Part shown: positions 15,647 to 24,231 of the stretch, one piece after another | Position numbering within the stretch: position 1 is the first letter of the stretch | How the letters are laid out: each line of letters opens with the position of its first letter | The notes under the pieces: generated by a model | Databases searched by the model: none | The model's input: the letters and a program-made list of their open reading frames with translations, nothing else | Told to the model about the DNA's origin: nothing | Translations under genes and position numbers: made by a program | From: Massilia litorea | GTDB lineage: Bacteria > Pseudomonadota > Gammaproteobacteria > Burkholderiales > Burkholderiaceae_D | Reading direction: 5' to 3' | Assembly (NCBI RefSeq): GCF_015101885.1 | Contig: NZ_CP062941.1 | Coordinates: forward strand, 4,464,001-4,528,000 | DNA: 64,000 bases

Positions 15647-16711
15647 ATGACCACTTTATTTGACCCGATCACCATCGGCGCCCTCGAGCTGCCGAACCGC
15701 ATCATCATGGCGCCGCTGACCCGCGCCCGCGCCGTCGGCCCGGACCGCGTGCCGAACGCCCTGATGGCCGAATACTATGTCCAGCGCGCCAGCGCCGGCC
15801 TGATCCTCTCGGAAGCGACCTCGGTCACGCCGATGGGCGTCGGTTATGCCGACACGCCGGGCATCTGGTCCGACGAACAGGTGGCAGGCTGGAAAACCGT
15901 CACCGAAGCCGTGCACGCGGCCGGCGGACGCATCGTCCTGCAACTCTGGCACGTGGGCCGCATCTCCGACCCGGTCTTCCTCGACGGCGCCGCCCCGGTC
16001 GCGCCAAGCGCGGTGAAACCGGCCGGCACCGTGAGCCTGGTGCGCCCGAAGCGCGACTACGCCACGCCGCGCGCGCTGGAAACGAAGGAGATCGCCGGCA
16101 TCGTCGCCGCCTACCGCAAGGGTGCCGAGAATGCGAAGAAGGCGGGCTTCGACGGCGTCGAGATCCACGGCGCCAACGGCTACCTGCTCGACCAGTTCCT
16201 GCAAGACAGCACCAACCAGCGCAGCGACGAATACGGCGGCCCGATCGAGAACCGCGCGCGCCTGATGCTCGAAGTCACGGACGCCTGCATCGCCGTCTGG
16301 GGCGCCGACCGCGTCGGCATGCACCTGGCACCGCGCCGCGACGCCCACGACATGGGCGATTCGACGCCAGCCGAGACCTTCGGCTACGTCGCACGTGAAC
16401 TCGGCAAGCGCAAGATCGCCTTCATCTTCGCGCGCGAAGCCGTCGGCGAGGACAGCCTCGGCCCGCTGCTGAAGGAACAATTCGGCGGCGCCTTCATCGC
16501 CAACGAGAAGATGACGGTCGAGACCGCCGAGCGCCTGCTCACCGACGGCAAGGCCGATGCGATTGCCTTCGGCCTGTGGTTCATCGCCAACCCGGACCTG
16601 CCGCAGCGCCTGCAGCAGGGTGCGCCGCTCAATCCGCTGCGTCCGGAAGTGATCTACGGCAGCGGCGCCGAGGGCTATACGGATTACGCGGCCCTGCAGC
16701 AAGCCTCATAA
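15647..16711 (+). CDS. nemA: Old yellow enzyme-type alkene reductase (NemA-like)
   Basis: 354-residue FMN-dependent TIM-barrel ene-reductase that uses NAD(P)H to reduce activated C=C bonds and nitro compounds. Seen: LFDPITIGALELPNRIIMAPLTR at the N-terminus, SEATSVTP near 57, LQLWHVGR near 99, EIHGANGYLLDQFLQD near 176 (the HxxN substrate-carbonyl ligands), RSDEYGG near 195 (proton-donor Tyr) and GLWFIANPDLP near 316. The ATG at 15647 follows AAAGGA. Probably a detoxification enzyme; NemR-type regulators control E. coli nemA, but none is adjacent. Confidence 0.93.
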   Translation: MTTLFDPITIGALELPNRIIMAPLTRARAVGPDRVPNALMAEYYVQRASAGLILSEATSVTPMGVGYADTPGIWSDEQVAGWKTVTEAVHAAGGRIVLQLWHVGRISDPVFLDGAAPVAPSAVKPAGTVSLVRPKRDYATPRALETKEIAGIVAAYRKGAENAKKAGFDGVEIHGANGYLLDQFLQDSTNQRSDEYGGPIENRARLMLEVTDACIAVWGADRVGMHLAPRRDAHDMGDSTPAETFGYVARELGKRKIAFIFAREAVGEDSLGPLLKEQFGGAFIANEKMTVETAERLLTDGKADAIAFGLWFIANPDLPQRLQQGAPLNPLRPEVIYGSGAEGYTDYAALQQAS

Positions 16712-16730
16712 AAAGTCCTCTGCTCGCATG

Positions 16731-16759
16731 AAGGCCGGCCCGCAAGAGCCGGCCTTTTT
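16731..16759 (+). terminator. Rho-independent terminator after nemA
   Basis: AAGGCCGGC / GCCGGCCTT stem with an 8-base loop (CCGCAAGA) and a T5 tail, 20 bp after the nemA stop. Confidence 0.88.
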
Positions 16760-16927
16760 CATGTCCGGCGCAGCGAACGGCGCCCGTATTGACAGCATAT
16801 GTACAAAATATGCATGCCTCGCTGCCCTGTTCTTTTGCCCCTGTAATTGCTGTTGCGCCCATGCTATTCTTTCGCGATTCGCAAGGTGCGCCGGCTGGCG
16901 GCGCACACAATAAAACCGGGACACATC

Positions 16928-19588
16928 TTGACTATTTTTGCACCACGCGCGATGACGCTCGCCATCGCGACCGCTTTCGCCGCCTCCGCTTTCGCCTTCG
17001 GTAACGCCCACGCCGCCGCTGCGGCCCCGCGCGCCGAGAACGCTTTCCTTTCGCAGGCTGACGCCGCCGCACGGTCGGCGCGCGTGTCGAACGTCGACTA
17101 CGCGCTCGAATTCACGCTGACCGGCAAGGAAAGCTTCAGCGGCGTGACCACCGCCACCTTCGACCTGAGCGACAACGCCGCGCCGCTGACGATCGACCTC
17201 GACAAGGCGACCGTGAAATCGGTCACGGTCAACGGCAAGCAGGTCGACGCCAAGTACAACAACTGGTTCCTGACGATCGCCGCCGCCGACCTGGCACAGG
17301 GCCGCAACACGGTCGTCATCGCCTACGAGCGCCTGCACAGCACCAACGGCGAAGGCCTGCACCGCATGGTCGATCCGGTCGACGGCCGGGTCTATACCTA
17401 CTCGCACTTCGAACCGGCAGCCGCGCACCAGATGTTCGCCGTCTTCGACCAGCCGGATCTGAAGGCAACTTACCAGGTCACGGCGACCGCGCCCGCCGAC
17501 TGGCAAGTGGTCTCGACCACGCGCGAGACCCGGATCGAAGAAGCTGGAACGAGCAAGCGCTGGGTCTTCCCGAAGTCGAAAAAGCTGAGCCCGTATAACT
17601 TCTCGCTGCATGCCGGCCCCTATAAAGTGTGGGAAGACAGGAGCGGCAAGTACCCGATGCGCCTGCTGGCACGCCAGTCGGTGGCCGCCCAGGTCGCGCC
17701 GGAAGACTGGTTCCGCTACACGAAGGACGGCCTGGCCTTCTTCGACAATTACTTCGGTATCCCTTACCAGTTCGAGAAATACGACCAGCTGCTGGTGCCG
17801 GACTTCCTGTACGGCGCGATGGAAAACGCCGGCGCGATCACCTTTGCCGAGGGCGGCTTCCTGCACAAGGCGAAGATGACCGACGCCCAGCGCCAGTCCC
17901 TGGCCTCGGTGATCATGCACGAGATGGCGCACCAGTGGTTCGGCGACCTGGTGACGATGAAATGGTGGAACGGCCTGTGGCTGAACGAAAGCTTCGCCTC
18001 CTTCATGGGCACGCTGGCGACCGCCGAGGCGACCGAGTTCAAGGACGCCTGGCAGCACTTCTACTCGACCGGCAAGCAGGCCGCCTACGCGCAGGACCAG
18101 AAGTCGAACACGCACCCGATCGAAGTGCCGGTGCCGTCGACCGCGAACGCTTTCGACAACATCGATGCGATCACCTATTCGAAGGGCGCCTCCACCCTGA
18201 TGCAGTTGCGCCACCTGCTGGGCGCGGAAGTCTTCCGCAAGGGCGTGCACAACTACCTGACCAAATATTCCTACCAGAACGCGAAGCTCGACGACTTCAT
18301 CGGCAGCCTCGGCGAAGCGGCCGGCCGCGACCTCTCGGGCTGGACCAAAGAGTGGCTGTACCAGCCGGGCGTGAACACGATCGCCGCCAAGTTCAGCTGT
18401 GCCAACGGCAAGGTGAAAAACTTCACGCTGCAGCAGAGCGCGCCAAGCAAGGCCCTGCCGACGCTGCGCGAACAGCGCGTGCAGGTCGCGACCTTCAGGA
18501 TCGAGAGCGGCAAGCTGGTGGCCCTGCAGACCGTGCCGGTCACCTATTCCGGCGTGACGACGAAGGTGCCGGCCTTGGCGGGCAGCGCCTGCCCGGACCT
18601 GGTGTATCCGAATTACCAGGACTGGGGCTTCGTGAAGGTCCAGCTCGACAAGCGCTCGTTCGACACGGCGCGCGCCAGCCTGGCCAAGGTGGACGACCCG
18701 CTGCTGCGCACCATGCTGTGGCAGAGCCTGTGGGACGGCGTACGTGACGGCAAGCTGCCGCTGAACGAATACCTCAAGACGGTGCTCGCCAACGCCCCGC
18801 AGGAAAAGGATTACACGCTGCTCGGCGACATCCTGGGCAAGGTCGCGATCTCGAAGGAATACCTCGACCTGATGGACCTGCGTTCGGCCTGGGCCACGCA
18901 GACCGGCACGGCGCTCGAGGAGATGGCGTGGAACGGCACGCTGGCGAACAAGGGCAACGAGAACTTCCAGCGCCGCTGGTTCAACACCTACCTCGGCCTG
19001 GCCAGTACCCCGGCCGCGCTCGATCGCCTGGCAGGCATCCTGGCCGGCACCGTGACGGTCGATGGCCTGGCCATCAACCAGGACCTGCGCTGGAGCATCA
19101 TCGCCCGCCTGAACCGCTACAACCACGCCGGCGCGGCCGCGCTCGTCGAGCAGGAAGCGCAGCGCGACAAGTCGGACAGCGGCCAGGCCGCGGCGCTCGC
19201 CGCCACCGTCGTGCGTCCGGATCCGCAGGTCAAGGCGCAGTGGCTGGGCACGGTGGAGGACCTGAAGACGAAGCTGCCGTTCTCGAAGATCCGCACCGCG
19301 ATGAACAGCCTCTATCCGGCCGAGCAGAAGGCGCTGGCCGAACAGACGGCGGCGCGGCGCCTGGCGCAACTGCCGGCGATCGACAAGGCAGCGGGCCCGG
19401 TCTACATGCGCAGCTATGCCTACTCGATGATCCCGGCCAGCTGCACGCCGGCCAGCGTCAAGCGCCTGAGCGCGGCGGCAAGCACGATGAAGGAGCTGTC
19501 GGCCGGCACCCGCCGCGCCCTGCTCGACGCCCAGCAGGAAGACCAGCGCTGCGTGACCATCAAGCAGGCCATGACGGCGCCGAAGTAA
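16928..19588 (+). CDS. M1 family aminopeptidase, exported (PepN/ERAP-like)
   Basis: Zinc aminopeptidase of about 886 residues. Seen: an N-terminal beta domain; the substrate-anchoring GAMEN motif (FLYGAMENAGAITF, near residue 300); the zinc motif HEMAHQWFGDLVT with a downstream Glu in LWLNESFAS (HExxH-x18-E, near 333-357); and an ERAP1_C-type helical C-terminal half. TTG 16928 gives MTIFAPRAMTLAIATAFAASAFAFGNAHA, a plausible signal peptide; ATG 16952 would lack a basic n-region. It differs from cytosolic E. coli PepN in being exported, so it likely trims peptides in the periplasm. Flanked upstream by a terminator; monocistronic or leading into the remnant downstream. Confidence 0.92.
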   Translation: MTIFAPRAMTLAIATAFAASAFAFGNAHAAAAAPRAENAFLSQADAAARSARVSNVDYALEFTLTGKESFSGVTTATFDLSDNAAPLTIDLDKATVKSVTVNGKQVDAKYNNWFLTIAAADLAQGRNTVVIAYERLHSTNGEGLHRMVDPVDGRVYTYSHFEPAAAHQMFAVFDQPDLKATYQVTATAPADWQVVSTTRETRIEEAGTSKRWVFPKSKKLSPYNFSLHAGPYKVWEDRSGKYPMRLLARQSVAAQVAPEDWFRYTKDGLAFFDNYFGIPYQFEKYDQLLVPDFLYGAMENAGAITFAEGGFLHKAKMTDAQRQSLASVIMHEMAHQWFGDLVTMKWWNGLWLNESFASFMGTLATAEATEFKDAWQHFYSTGKQAAYAQDQKSNTHPIEVPVPSTANAFDNIDAITYSKGASTLMQLRHLLGAEVFRKGVHNYLTKYSYQNAKLDDFIGSLGEAAGRDLSGWTKEWLYQPGVNTIAAKFSCANGKVKNFTLQQSAPSKALPTLREQRVQVATFRIESGKLVALQTVPVTYSGVTTKVPALAGSACPDLVYPNYQDWGFVKVQLDKRSFDTARASLAKVDDPLLRTMLWQSLWDGVRDGKLPLNEYLKTVLANAPQEKDYTLLGDILGKVAISKEYLDLMDLRSAWATQTGTALEEMAWNGTLANKGNENFQRRWFNTYLGLASTPAALDRLAGILAGTVTVDGLAINQDLRWSIIARLNRYNHAGAAALVEQEAQRDKSDSGQAAALAATVVRPDPQVKAQWLGTVEDLKTKLPFSKIRTAMNSLYPAEQKALAEQTAARRLAQLPAIDKAAGPVYMRSYAYSMIPASCTPASVKRLSAAASTMKELSAGTRRALLDAQQEDQRCVTIKQAMTAPK

Positions 19589-19594
19589 GTCTCG

Positions 19595-20077
19595 ATGCGC
19601 GCGGCGGTCGCTTGCCCGTCGGCGCGGCCATGGACGCCGCTCGCGCTGACGCTGGGCCTGCACCTGTTGCTGGTGCTGGCCTGGCTGGCCGGCGCGCGCG
19701 GCGCCCCCGGGCGTGAGCCGGCAAGCAAGCTACCGCCCGCATCGGTCCTGGTGCTGCTGCGGCCGCCCTCCCTGCCGCGTGCCGCGCCGGGGCCGCCAGC
19801 CGCCACCGGTTACCGTTCCCTCCATCGCCGCTGCCGACGCCACCCCGGCGCCGGCCGCCTTGCCCGGCGACCTGCTCGCCACGTCGAAAGCGATGGCGGG
19901 ACGCGTCGACCGCGCGCTGCGCAAGGGCGCTTCCCCCATCACGGCCGAGCCCGACCGCAAGTGGGAACGATTCGCCGACGCCTTCGCCGCTGCCCGCAAG
20001 GGCGGTTCCCGCACCGTCACGCTCGACAGCTATGCGGCGCCCGACGGCGTCATCGTGTACCGCAAGACCGTGGGCGG
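19595..20077 (+). pseudogene. Remnant of a membrane-anchored hypothetical gene (frameshifted, 3' end lost)
   Basis: Begins with ATG 19595, six bases after the aminopeptidase stop. The first ~70 codons give RPWTPLALTLGLHLLLVLAW, a membrane anchor, followed by a Pro/Ala-rich stretch. Near 19800 the sensible reading shifts frame and continues as PPVTVPSIAAADATPAPAALPG, then PDRKWERFADAFAAARKG and APDGVIVYRKTVGG, where it stops matching and an unrelated sequence begins. Both a one-base frameshift and loss of the 3' end are visible. The original function is unknown; I recall similar short proteins in related genomes but cannot verify this. Confidence 0.65.
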
Positions 20078-20403
20078 CCCCGGCGCTGCTGCTCGGCGAT
20101 TTCAACATCCTGCCCGGTTCGCCCGAATACGCACGCCTGCTGGCCCCGTTCGAGGACGGCACGCCCGCCCTAAGCGATGCCTGGCACCTGGCCCAACCCG
20201 GGCAAGTCCACGCGCCCACGGTCGGCCTGCACGACGACGCACCGGGCGCGGGGCCGCCGTTCACCTTCGACCATGCCATCGTGACGGCCGGCCTCGGGGC
20301 GCGGATCAGGCAGCTGCGCGTGGATGGCGTCGAGGGCGGGTCGGATCACCGGCCGCTGGTGCTGGAACTCGACGAGGGAGCGCTGCCAGCGAACGCGGGC
20401 TGA
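20078..20403 (+). pseudogene. C-terminal remnant of endonuclease/exonuclease/phosphatase (EEP) family protein
   Basis: In a third reading frame the sequence resumes as ALLLGDFNILPGSPEY, the conserved GDFN catalytic segment of EEP (DNase I/exonuclease III-like) proteins. It ends with FTFDHAIVTAGL and GGSDHRPLVLEL, the terminal SDHxP catalytic motif. Only the last ~105 residues of a normal ~250 are present; the N-terminal active-site residues (N, E and the first catalytic His) are missing. It is joined directly to the preceding remnant at about 20078, as expected from an internal deletion that removed the 3' end of one gene and the 5' end of the next. Confidence 0.72.
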
Positions 20404-20480
20404 GGCCGCCCGACGCGACGGCGAGCGCGCCGTCCGGCTAGAATGGCGCTTTGCCGGCGCCGTGCCGGGAAGGACCTGAA

Positions 20481-20918
20481 TTGAACTGGGATTATCCGCA
20501 ACCCTACCTGTTGCCCCTCGCTCCGAACGCCGAAGACATCGATGGGCTGAACCACACGAACAATGCCGTCTACGTGCGCTGGTGCGAGCAGATCGGTTGG
20601 GCGCATTCCGAATCGCTCGGGCTCGGCATCGAAGATTACCGGCGCCTGGACCGCGCGATGGCGATCCGGCGCGGCGAATACGATTACATCCTGCCGACGC
20701 TGCTCGGCGAAGAGCTGCTGCTCGCCACCTGGCTGGTCGGCGGCGACGGCAAGCTGTCGATGGAGCGCCGTTTCCAGCTGGTACGGGCCAGCGACGGGGC
20801 GACGGTCCTGCGCGGACGCTGGGAACTGGTGTGCATCGACATCAGCGGCGGCCGGCCGCGCCGCATGCCGCCCGAATTCCTCGATGCCTACATGCCACAG
20901 GTCGTGACGGCAAGCTGA
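20481..20918 (+). CDS. Acyl-CoA thioesterase, 4HBT hotdog fold
   Basis: 145 residues from TTG 20481 (GGAAGGA ribosome-binding site at good distance). Single hotdog domain. AEDIDGLNHTNNAVYVRWCEQIGWAHSE is the YbgC/FcbC-type active-site region, with Asp in place and NHTNN for the usual GHVNN. REYDYILPTLLGEELLLATW supplies the second strand/helix signature. It hydrolyses acyl-CoA, probably of short or aromatic chains; the substrate is unknown. It stands alone between the pseudogene pair and the beta-helix lipoprotein. Confidence 0.86.
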   Translation: MNWDYPQPYLLPLAPNAEDIDGLNHTNNAVYVRWCEQIGWAHSESLGLGIEDYRRLDRAMAIRRGEYDYILPTLLGEELLLATWLVGGDGKLSMERRFQLVRASDGATVLRGRWELVCIDISGGRPRRMPPEFLDAYMPQVVTAS

Positions 20919-21061
20919 CAATGCACTGAGGCAAGCTCGGCCATGCACGCGCCTGCGCGACTCACGTTGCGCGCGCTCAAAGGCAAACTTGAGCAAACCG
21001 GGCCGGGCGACGTTCGGAGCGCGCGACACTGGACCGGTATCCGCCGTCCACGAGGTTTGCC

Positions 21062-22285
21062 ATGTCCGGTCCATTGAAGCGCCCCGATTATTTACTGCTC
21101 GTAGCCATCTGCTGCGGCGTACTGCTCGCGCTGGGCGGCTGCCGCCTGCGCGAGGGCTCCTCCGAGCAGCTGGTCGTCGCCGAAGTCGTGCGCACCAACC
21201 TGTTCGTCGCTCCCACCGGCTCGGACGCCAATCCGGGCACCCAGTCCGAACCTTTCCGCACCATCGGACGCGCGGCCCAGGTCGTCACACCGGGCACGAC
21301 CGTGTATGTGGCGCCCGGCCAGTACACGGGCGGCTTCCGCAGCACCGTCGACGGCACCCCGGAGGCCCGCATCATCTTCATGTCGTCCGAGCGCTGGGGC
21401 GCCAGGATCGTTCCGCCGCTCGATTCACGCACCACCAGCGCCTGGGACAACCGCGGCAATCATGTCGACATCATCGGCTTCGAGATCGACGGTTTTCAGT
21501 ACCAGGGCGGTACCAAATGGCTCAGCGGCATCTACAACGGCGGCTCCTACAACAGCATCCGCCACAACCACGTGCACCACGTCGCGCTCGACGTGGCCTG
21601 CGAGTCGCTCGGCGGCGCGGGCATCGGCGTGGACAGCTATTACAAGGGCAAGGGAGCCGAGGTCATCGGCAACAACGTGCACGACATCGGCCCGCCCGAG
21701 TGCCGCTACCACCACGGCATCTATGTCAGCACCCAGGCGCGCATCCGCAGCAACGTGGTCTACCGGGTGTCGGGCGCCGGCATCCACCTGTGGCACGACG
21801 CCGAGCACGTCGACATCACCGGCAATACCGTGTCGTCCTCGGGCTCGGGCATCGTCGTCGGGGGCGGCGACTTCTATCATTCGAAGGGACCGAACGACCA
21901 TACCTTCGTCGCCAACAACATTGTCTTCGACAACAAGTACGGCATCCTCGAGCAAGGCGCCACCGGCCATAACAACCGCTATGTCCACAACCTCGTGTCG
22001 CAGAACGTGATCAGCGACTGGCGCCTGGCGCCTGGCCGCGAGCATGAAGGAACGATCGCGGCCGAACCGGCCTTCGTCGAATACAGCCGCACCGGCACGC
22101 CGGATTTTCGCCTCAGCAGCCGCTCGCCCGCGATCGGGCGCGGCTTCGTGGTCGATGCGCCGGAACCCGACTTCGAGGGCAAGCCGCGCAGCACGGAATC
22201 CGGTTTCGACATCGGCGCCTACCAGCATGAGCGCCTGCCGGACGGAGAATTGCCGGCCAGCCAGGATCCTGAGGCAAGCCGCTGA
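21062..22285 (+). CDS. Right-handed beta-helix lipoprotein (DUF1565/pectate-lyase-like)
   Basis: 407 residues. The signal peptide ends in the lipobox LALGGC (Cys near residue 27), so the protein is a lipoprotein. The start of the mature region, LFVAPTGSDANPGTQSEPFRTIGRA, is the classic DUF1565 opening of right-handed parallel beta-helix proteins. Asn/His-rich turns follow: NHVDIIGFEIDGF, SIRHNHVHHVALD, NNVHDIGPPECRYHHGIY, VDITGNTVSSSGSGIVV. The end (FRLSSRSPAIGRG ... FDIGAYQ) is also typical. Likely a polysaccharide-binding or lyase-type surface protein; catalytic residues are not assigned. Confidence 0.88.
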   Translation: MSGPLKRPDYLLLVAICCGVLLALGGCRLREGSSEQLVVAEVVRTNLFVAPTGSDANPGTQSEPFRTIGRAAQVVTPGTTVYVAPGQYTGGFRSTVDGTPEARIIFMSSERWGARIVPPLDSRTTSAWDNRGNHVDIIGFEIDGFQYQGGTKWLSGIYNGGSYNSIRHNHVHHVALDVACESLGGAGIGVDSYYKGKGAEVIGNNVHDIGPPECRYHHGIYVSTQARIRSNVVYRVSGAGIHLWHDAEHVDITGNTVSSSGSGIVVGGGDFYHSKGPNDHTFVANNIVFDNKYGILEQGATGHNNRYVHNLVSQNVISDWRLAPGREHEGTIAAEPAFVEYSRTGTPDFRLSSRSPAIGRGFVVDAPEPDFEGKPRSTESGFDIGAYQHERLPDGELPASQDPEASR

Positions 22286-22297
22286 GTGCCGTGGCCG

Positions 22298-22340
22298 CCG
22301 GCGAGATGCCGGCGACATGCCGGCGAGCTGCCGGCAGCTC
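22298..22340. repeat. Short GCCGGCGA-type tandem repeat ending in a palindrome
   Basis: About four near-copies of an 11-base unit (GCCGGCGAGAT, GCCGGCGACAT, GCCGGCGAGCT, then GCCGGCAGCT), ending in the perfect palindrome GAGCTGCCGGCAGCTC (22325-22340). It lies between the convergent beta-helix and arsC genes; it may act as a terminator hairpin. Confidence 0.5.
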
Positions 22341-22341
22341 C

Positions 22342-22689
22342 CTACAGGATCTCGTGCACGGTCTCCGGCGGGCGGCACAGGCGGACACCCTTCGGCGTCA
22401 CCACGAAGGGACGGTTCAGCAGGACCGGATGCGCCAGCATCGCATCGACCAGGGCGTCCTCGCCGATGTCCGCGGCGTCGAGGCCGAGTTCCGTGTACAG
22501 GCTCTCCTTGGTGCGCATGGCCTCGCGCGCGCGCAGGCCGGCGGCGGCCAGCATGCGCAGCAGTTCAGCGCGCGCCGGCGGCGTGTCCAGGTAGTCGACG
22601 ACCTGCGGTTCGAAGCCGGCTGCGCGGATTGCTGCGAGGGTGTTGCGTGAATTACTGCAACGCGGATTGTGGTAGATCGTGATGTCCAT
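22342..22689 (-). CDS. arsC: ArsC-family arsenate reductase (thioredoxin fold)
   Basis: 115 residues from ATG 22689. Begins MDITIYHNPRCSNSRNTL, with catalytic Cys11 in the CxxSRN loop, then VVDYLDTPPARAELLRML and the conserved NRPFVVTPKGVRLCRPPE. It reduces arsenate to arsenite with glutaredoxin/GSH. No arsB, arsR or acr3 gene is close, so it is an orphan copy; related ArsC/YffB/Spx-fold proteins are sometimes not true arsenate reductases, but the presence of all active-site residues favours activity. Confidence 0.9.
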   Translation of the reverse strand: MDITIYHNPRCSNSRNTLAAIRAAGFEPQVVDYLDTPPARAELLRMLAAAGLRAREAMRTKESLYTELGLDAADIGEDALVDAMLAHPVLLNRPFVVTPKGVRLCRPPETVHEIL

Positions 22690-22898
22690 GATGATCATTC
22701 TGACAAACAAGCCGCCATGATACGACCCGACCCCGCAACAGACCAGTTTTTTTGCTTGTCGCTCTTGCCCTAGCGCTATAAAATCCTCCGCTTCGTTTTC
22801 CGCAAGGTAACGCTTCGCCCATGCGTGGCGCCAGCTCCTTGCGCGAGCCAATACCCAGAACAAGATGGCCGCCCAGCTGGCGGCACGACGGAGAAAGA

Positions 22899-23525
22899 AT
22901 GAGCGACACCCTGATGCATCCGGCGGCCCTGCCCACCTGGGGCCAGCGCACCGCCTTGCGCCTGCTGAACATGATCGGCTGGAAGCTGCACTACCGCCCC
23001 CTGCCCGGCCCGCACGGCATTGCCGTGGTCTATCCGCATACCTCGAACTGGGACTTCCTGATCGGCCTGCTCGGCAAGTGGGCGCTCGGCCTGCAGTTCC
23101 GCTGGCTGGCCAAGGATTCGCTGTTCCGCGGTCCGATGGGCGCAATCATGCGCTACTGGGGCGGCGTGGCGGTCGACCGCCGGGCGCCGATGGGGGCGAC
23201 GCGCCTGCTGGCGGACCGCATGCTGAGCGAGCCCTGGTGCTGGGTCGCGATCACCCCGGAAGGCACGCGCAGCTATCGTCCGCACTGGAAGAGCGGCTTC
23301 TACCACCTGGCCATGGCCGCCAAAGTGCCGCTGGTGCTGGTCTACATCGACTACAAGAAGAAGGAACTGGGCGTGGTCGACATCGTGCGCCTCTCCGGCA
23401 ACCAGGATGCGGACATGGCCGCGATCGCCGCCGTCTACCACGAGCGCCAGGCCCTCCATCCGCAGGACGCGGCGCCGATCAAGCTGGCACCGCCCCACAT
23501 CGGTCCCGACCGCAGGAAGGCCTGA
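22899..23525 (+). CDS. PlsC-type 1-acylglycerol-3-phosphate acyltransferase-like protein
   Basis: 208 residues from ATG 22899 (GGAGAAAG ribosome-binding site). LPLAT fold: VYPHTSNWDFLIGLLGKWALG carries the HX4D catalytic motif (His and Asp, near residues 47-52), and TPEGTRSYRPHWKSGFYHLA holds the EGTRS motif (near 120) that binds phosphate. A third block, KVPLVLVYIDYKKKELG, follows. It is shorter than canonical PlsC (~245) and lacks clear membrane helices. It resembles the compact soluble-type acyltransferases sometimes annotated as glycerol acyltransferase. Acyl acceptor unknown. Confidence 0.87.
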   Translation: MSDTLMHPAALPTWGQRTALRLLNMIGWKLHYRPLPGPHGIAVVYPHTSNWDFLIGLLGKWALGLQFRWLAKDSLFRGPMGAIMRYWGGVAVDRRAPMGATRLLADRMLSEPWCWVAITPEGTRSYRPHWKSGFYHLAMAAKVPLVLVYIDYKKKELGVVDIVRLSGNQDADMAAIAAVYHERQALHPQDAAPIKLAPPHIGPDRRKA

Positions 23526-23532
23526 GCCGCCA

Positions 23533-24078
23533 TCACGCCTGCGGCCTGCCCTTGCGTTCGCGCAGGAACAGGGTTTTGTAATAGATCGCGGTGGCGCGCC
23601 AGGCGCCATCCGGCGTAGCGCAGTATTCGGGCAGTTCGCCCACCCGCGTATAGCCGAGCCGCATGTAGAAGGCTTCGGCGCCGGAACCGGCTTCGGTGTC
23701 GAGGAACAGCAGGCCGCGGCACAAGGCCAGCGCCTGCATTTCCAGCGCCTCCATCAGGGCCGTGGCCACGCCGCCGCGGCGCGCGACGCTGTGCACCAGC
23801 AGTTTCTGCACTTCGGCCCGGTTGCTGCCGTTGGGCTTCATGCACAGGTCGAGCTGCACCGTTCCCACCAGCACATGGTCGCGCCAGGCAACCAGCAAGA
23901 TCCGCGAACCGGCCTCGACAGAACGTGCGACATCGCGCCAGTAGGCGTCCGCCACCGCCTCGGAAAGCGGCATGACGAACCCGACCGAGGCCCCGTGCGC
24001 GACCGCGTCCAGCAACAGCGCGCGCAACTGGGCCGCGTGCGCCGCGGCGCCGGCGGCATCCAGCATCCTTATCTGCAT
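23533..24078 (-). CDS. GNAT family N-acetyltransferase
   Basis: 181 residues. GNAT fold with the acetyl-CoA-binding motif A around VQKLLVHSVARRGGVATALMEALE (R-R-x-G-V/I-A, near residues 90-113) and the closing AEAFYMRLGYTRVGELP. The middle strand VGTVQLDLCMKPNGSNRAEV fits motif D. Acceptor unknown; such proteins often acetylate small molecules or antibiotics. Convergent with the acyltransferase, with a 7-bp gap between stops. Confidence 0.87.
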   Translation of the reverse strand: MQIRMLDAAGAAAHAAQLRALLLDAVAHGASVGFVMPLSEAVADAYWRDVARSVEAGSRILLVAWRDHVLVGTVQLDLCMKPNGSNRAEVQKLLVHSVARRGGVATALMEALEMQALALCRGLLFLDTEAGSGAEAFYMRLGYTRVGELPEYCATPDGAWRATAIYYKTLFLRERKGRPQA

Positions 24079-24231
24079 GATCCCCTCCTCCTGGTCGACA
24101 ACAGGAGTGTGCAGGATTCGTGCCCGCCTTCCCAGCCAATCGCGCCGCAGGGCTGCACCATGCGGGTGCGGATCAAGCGTGCGCGCACCAGAACGCGCAC
24201 CTCAAGAGCGCACGGCGACGGATTGCCATGC

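Noticed and set aside
16706..19663. 985-codon minus-strand open frame
   Set aside because: Shadow of the M1 aminopeptidase gene; His/Arg/Ala-rich translation without domains.
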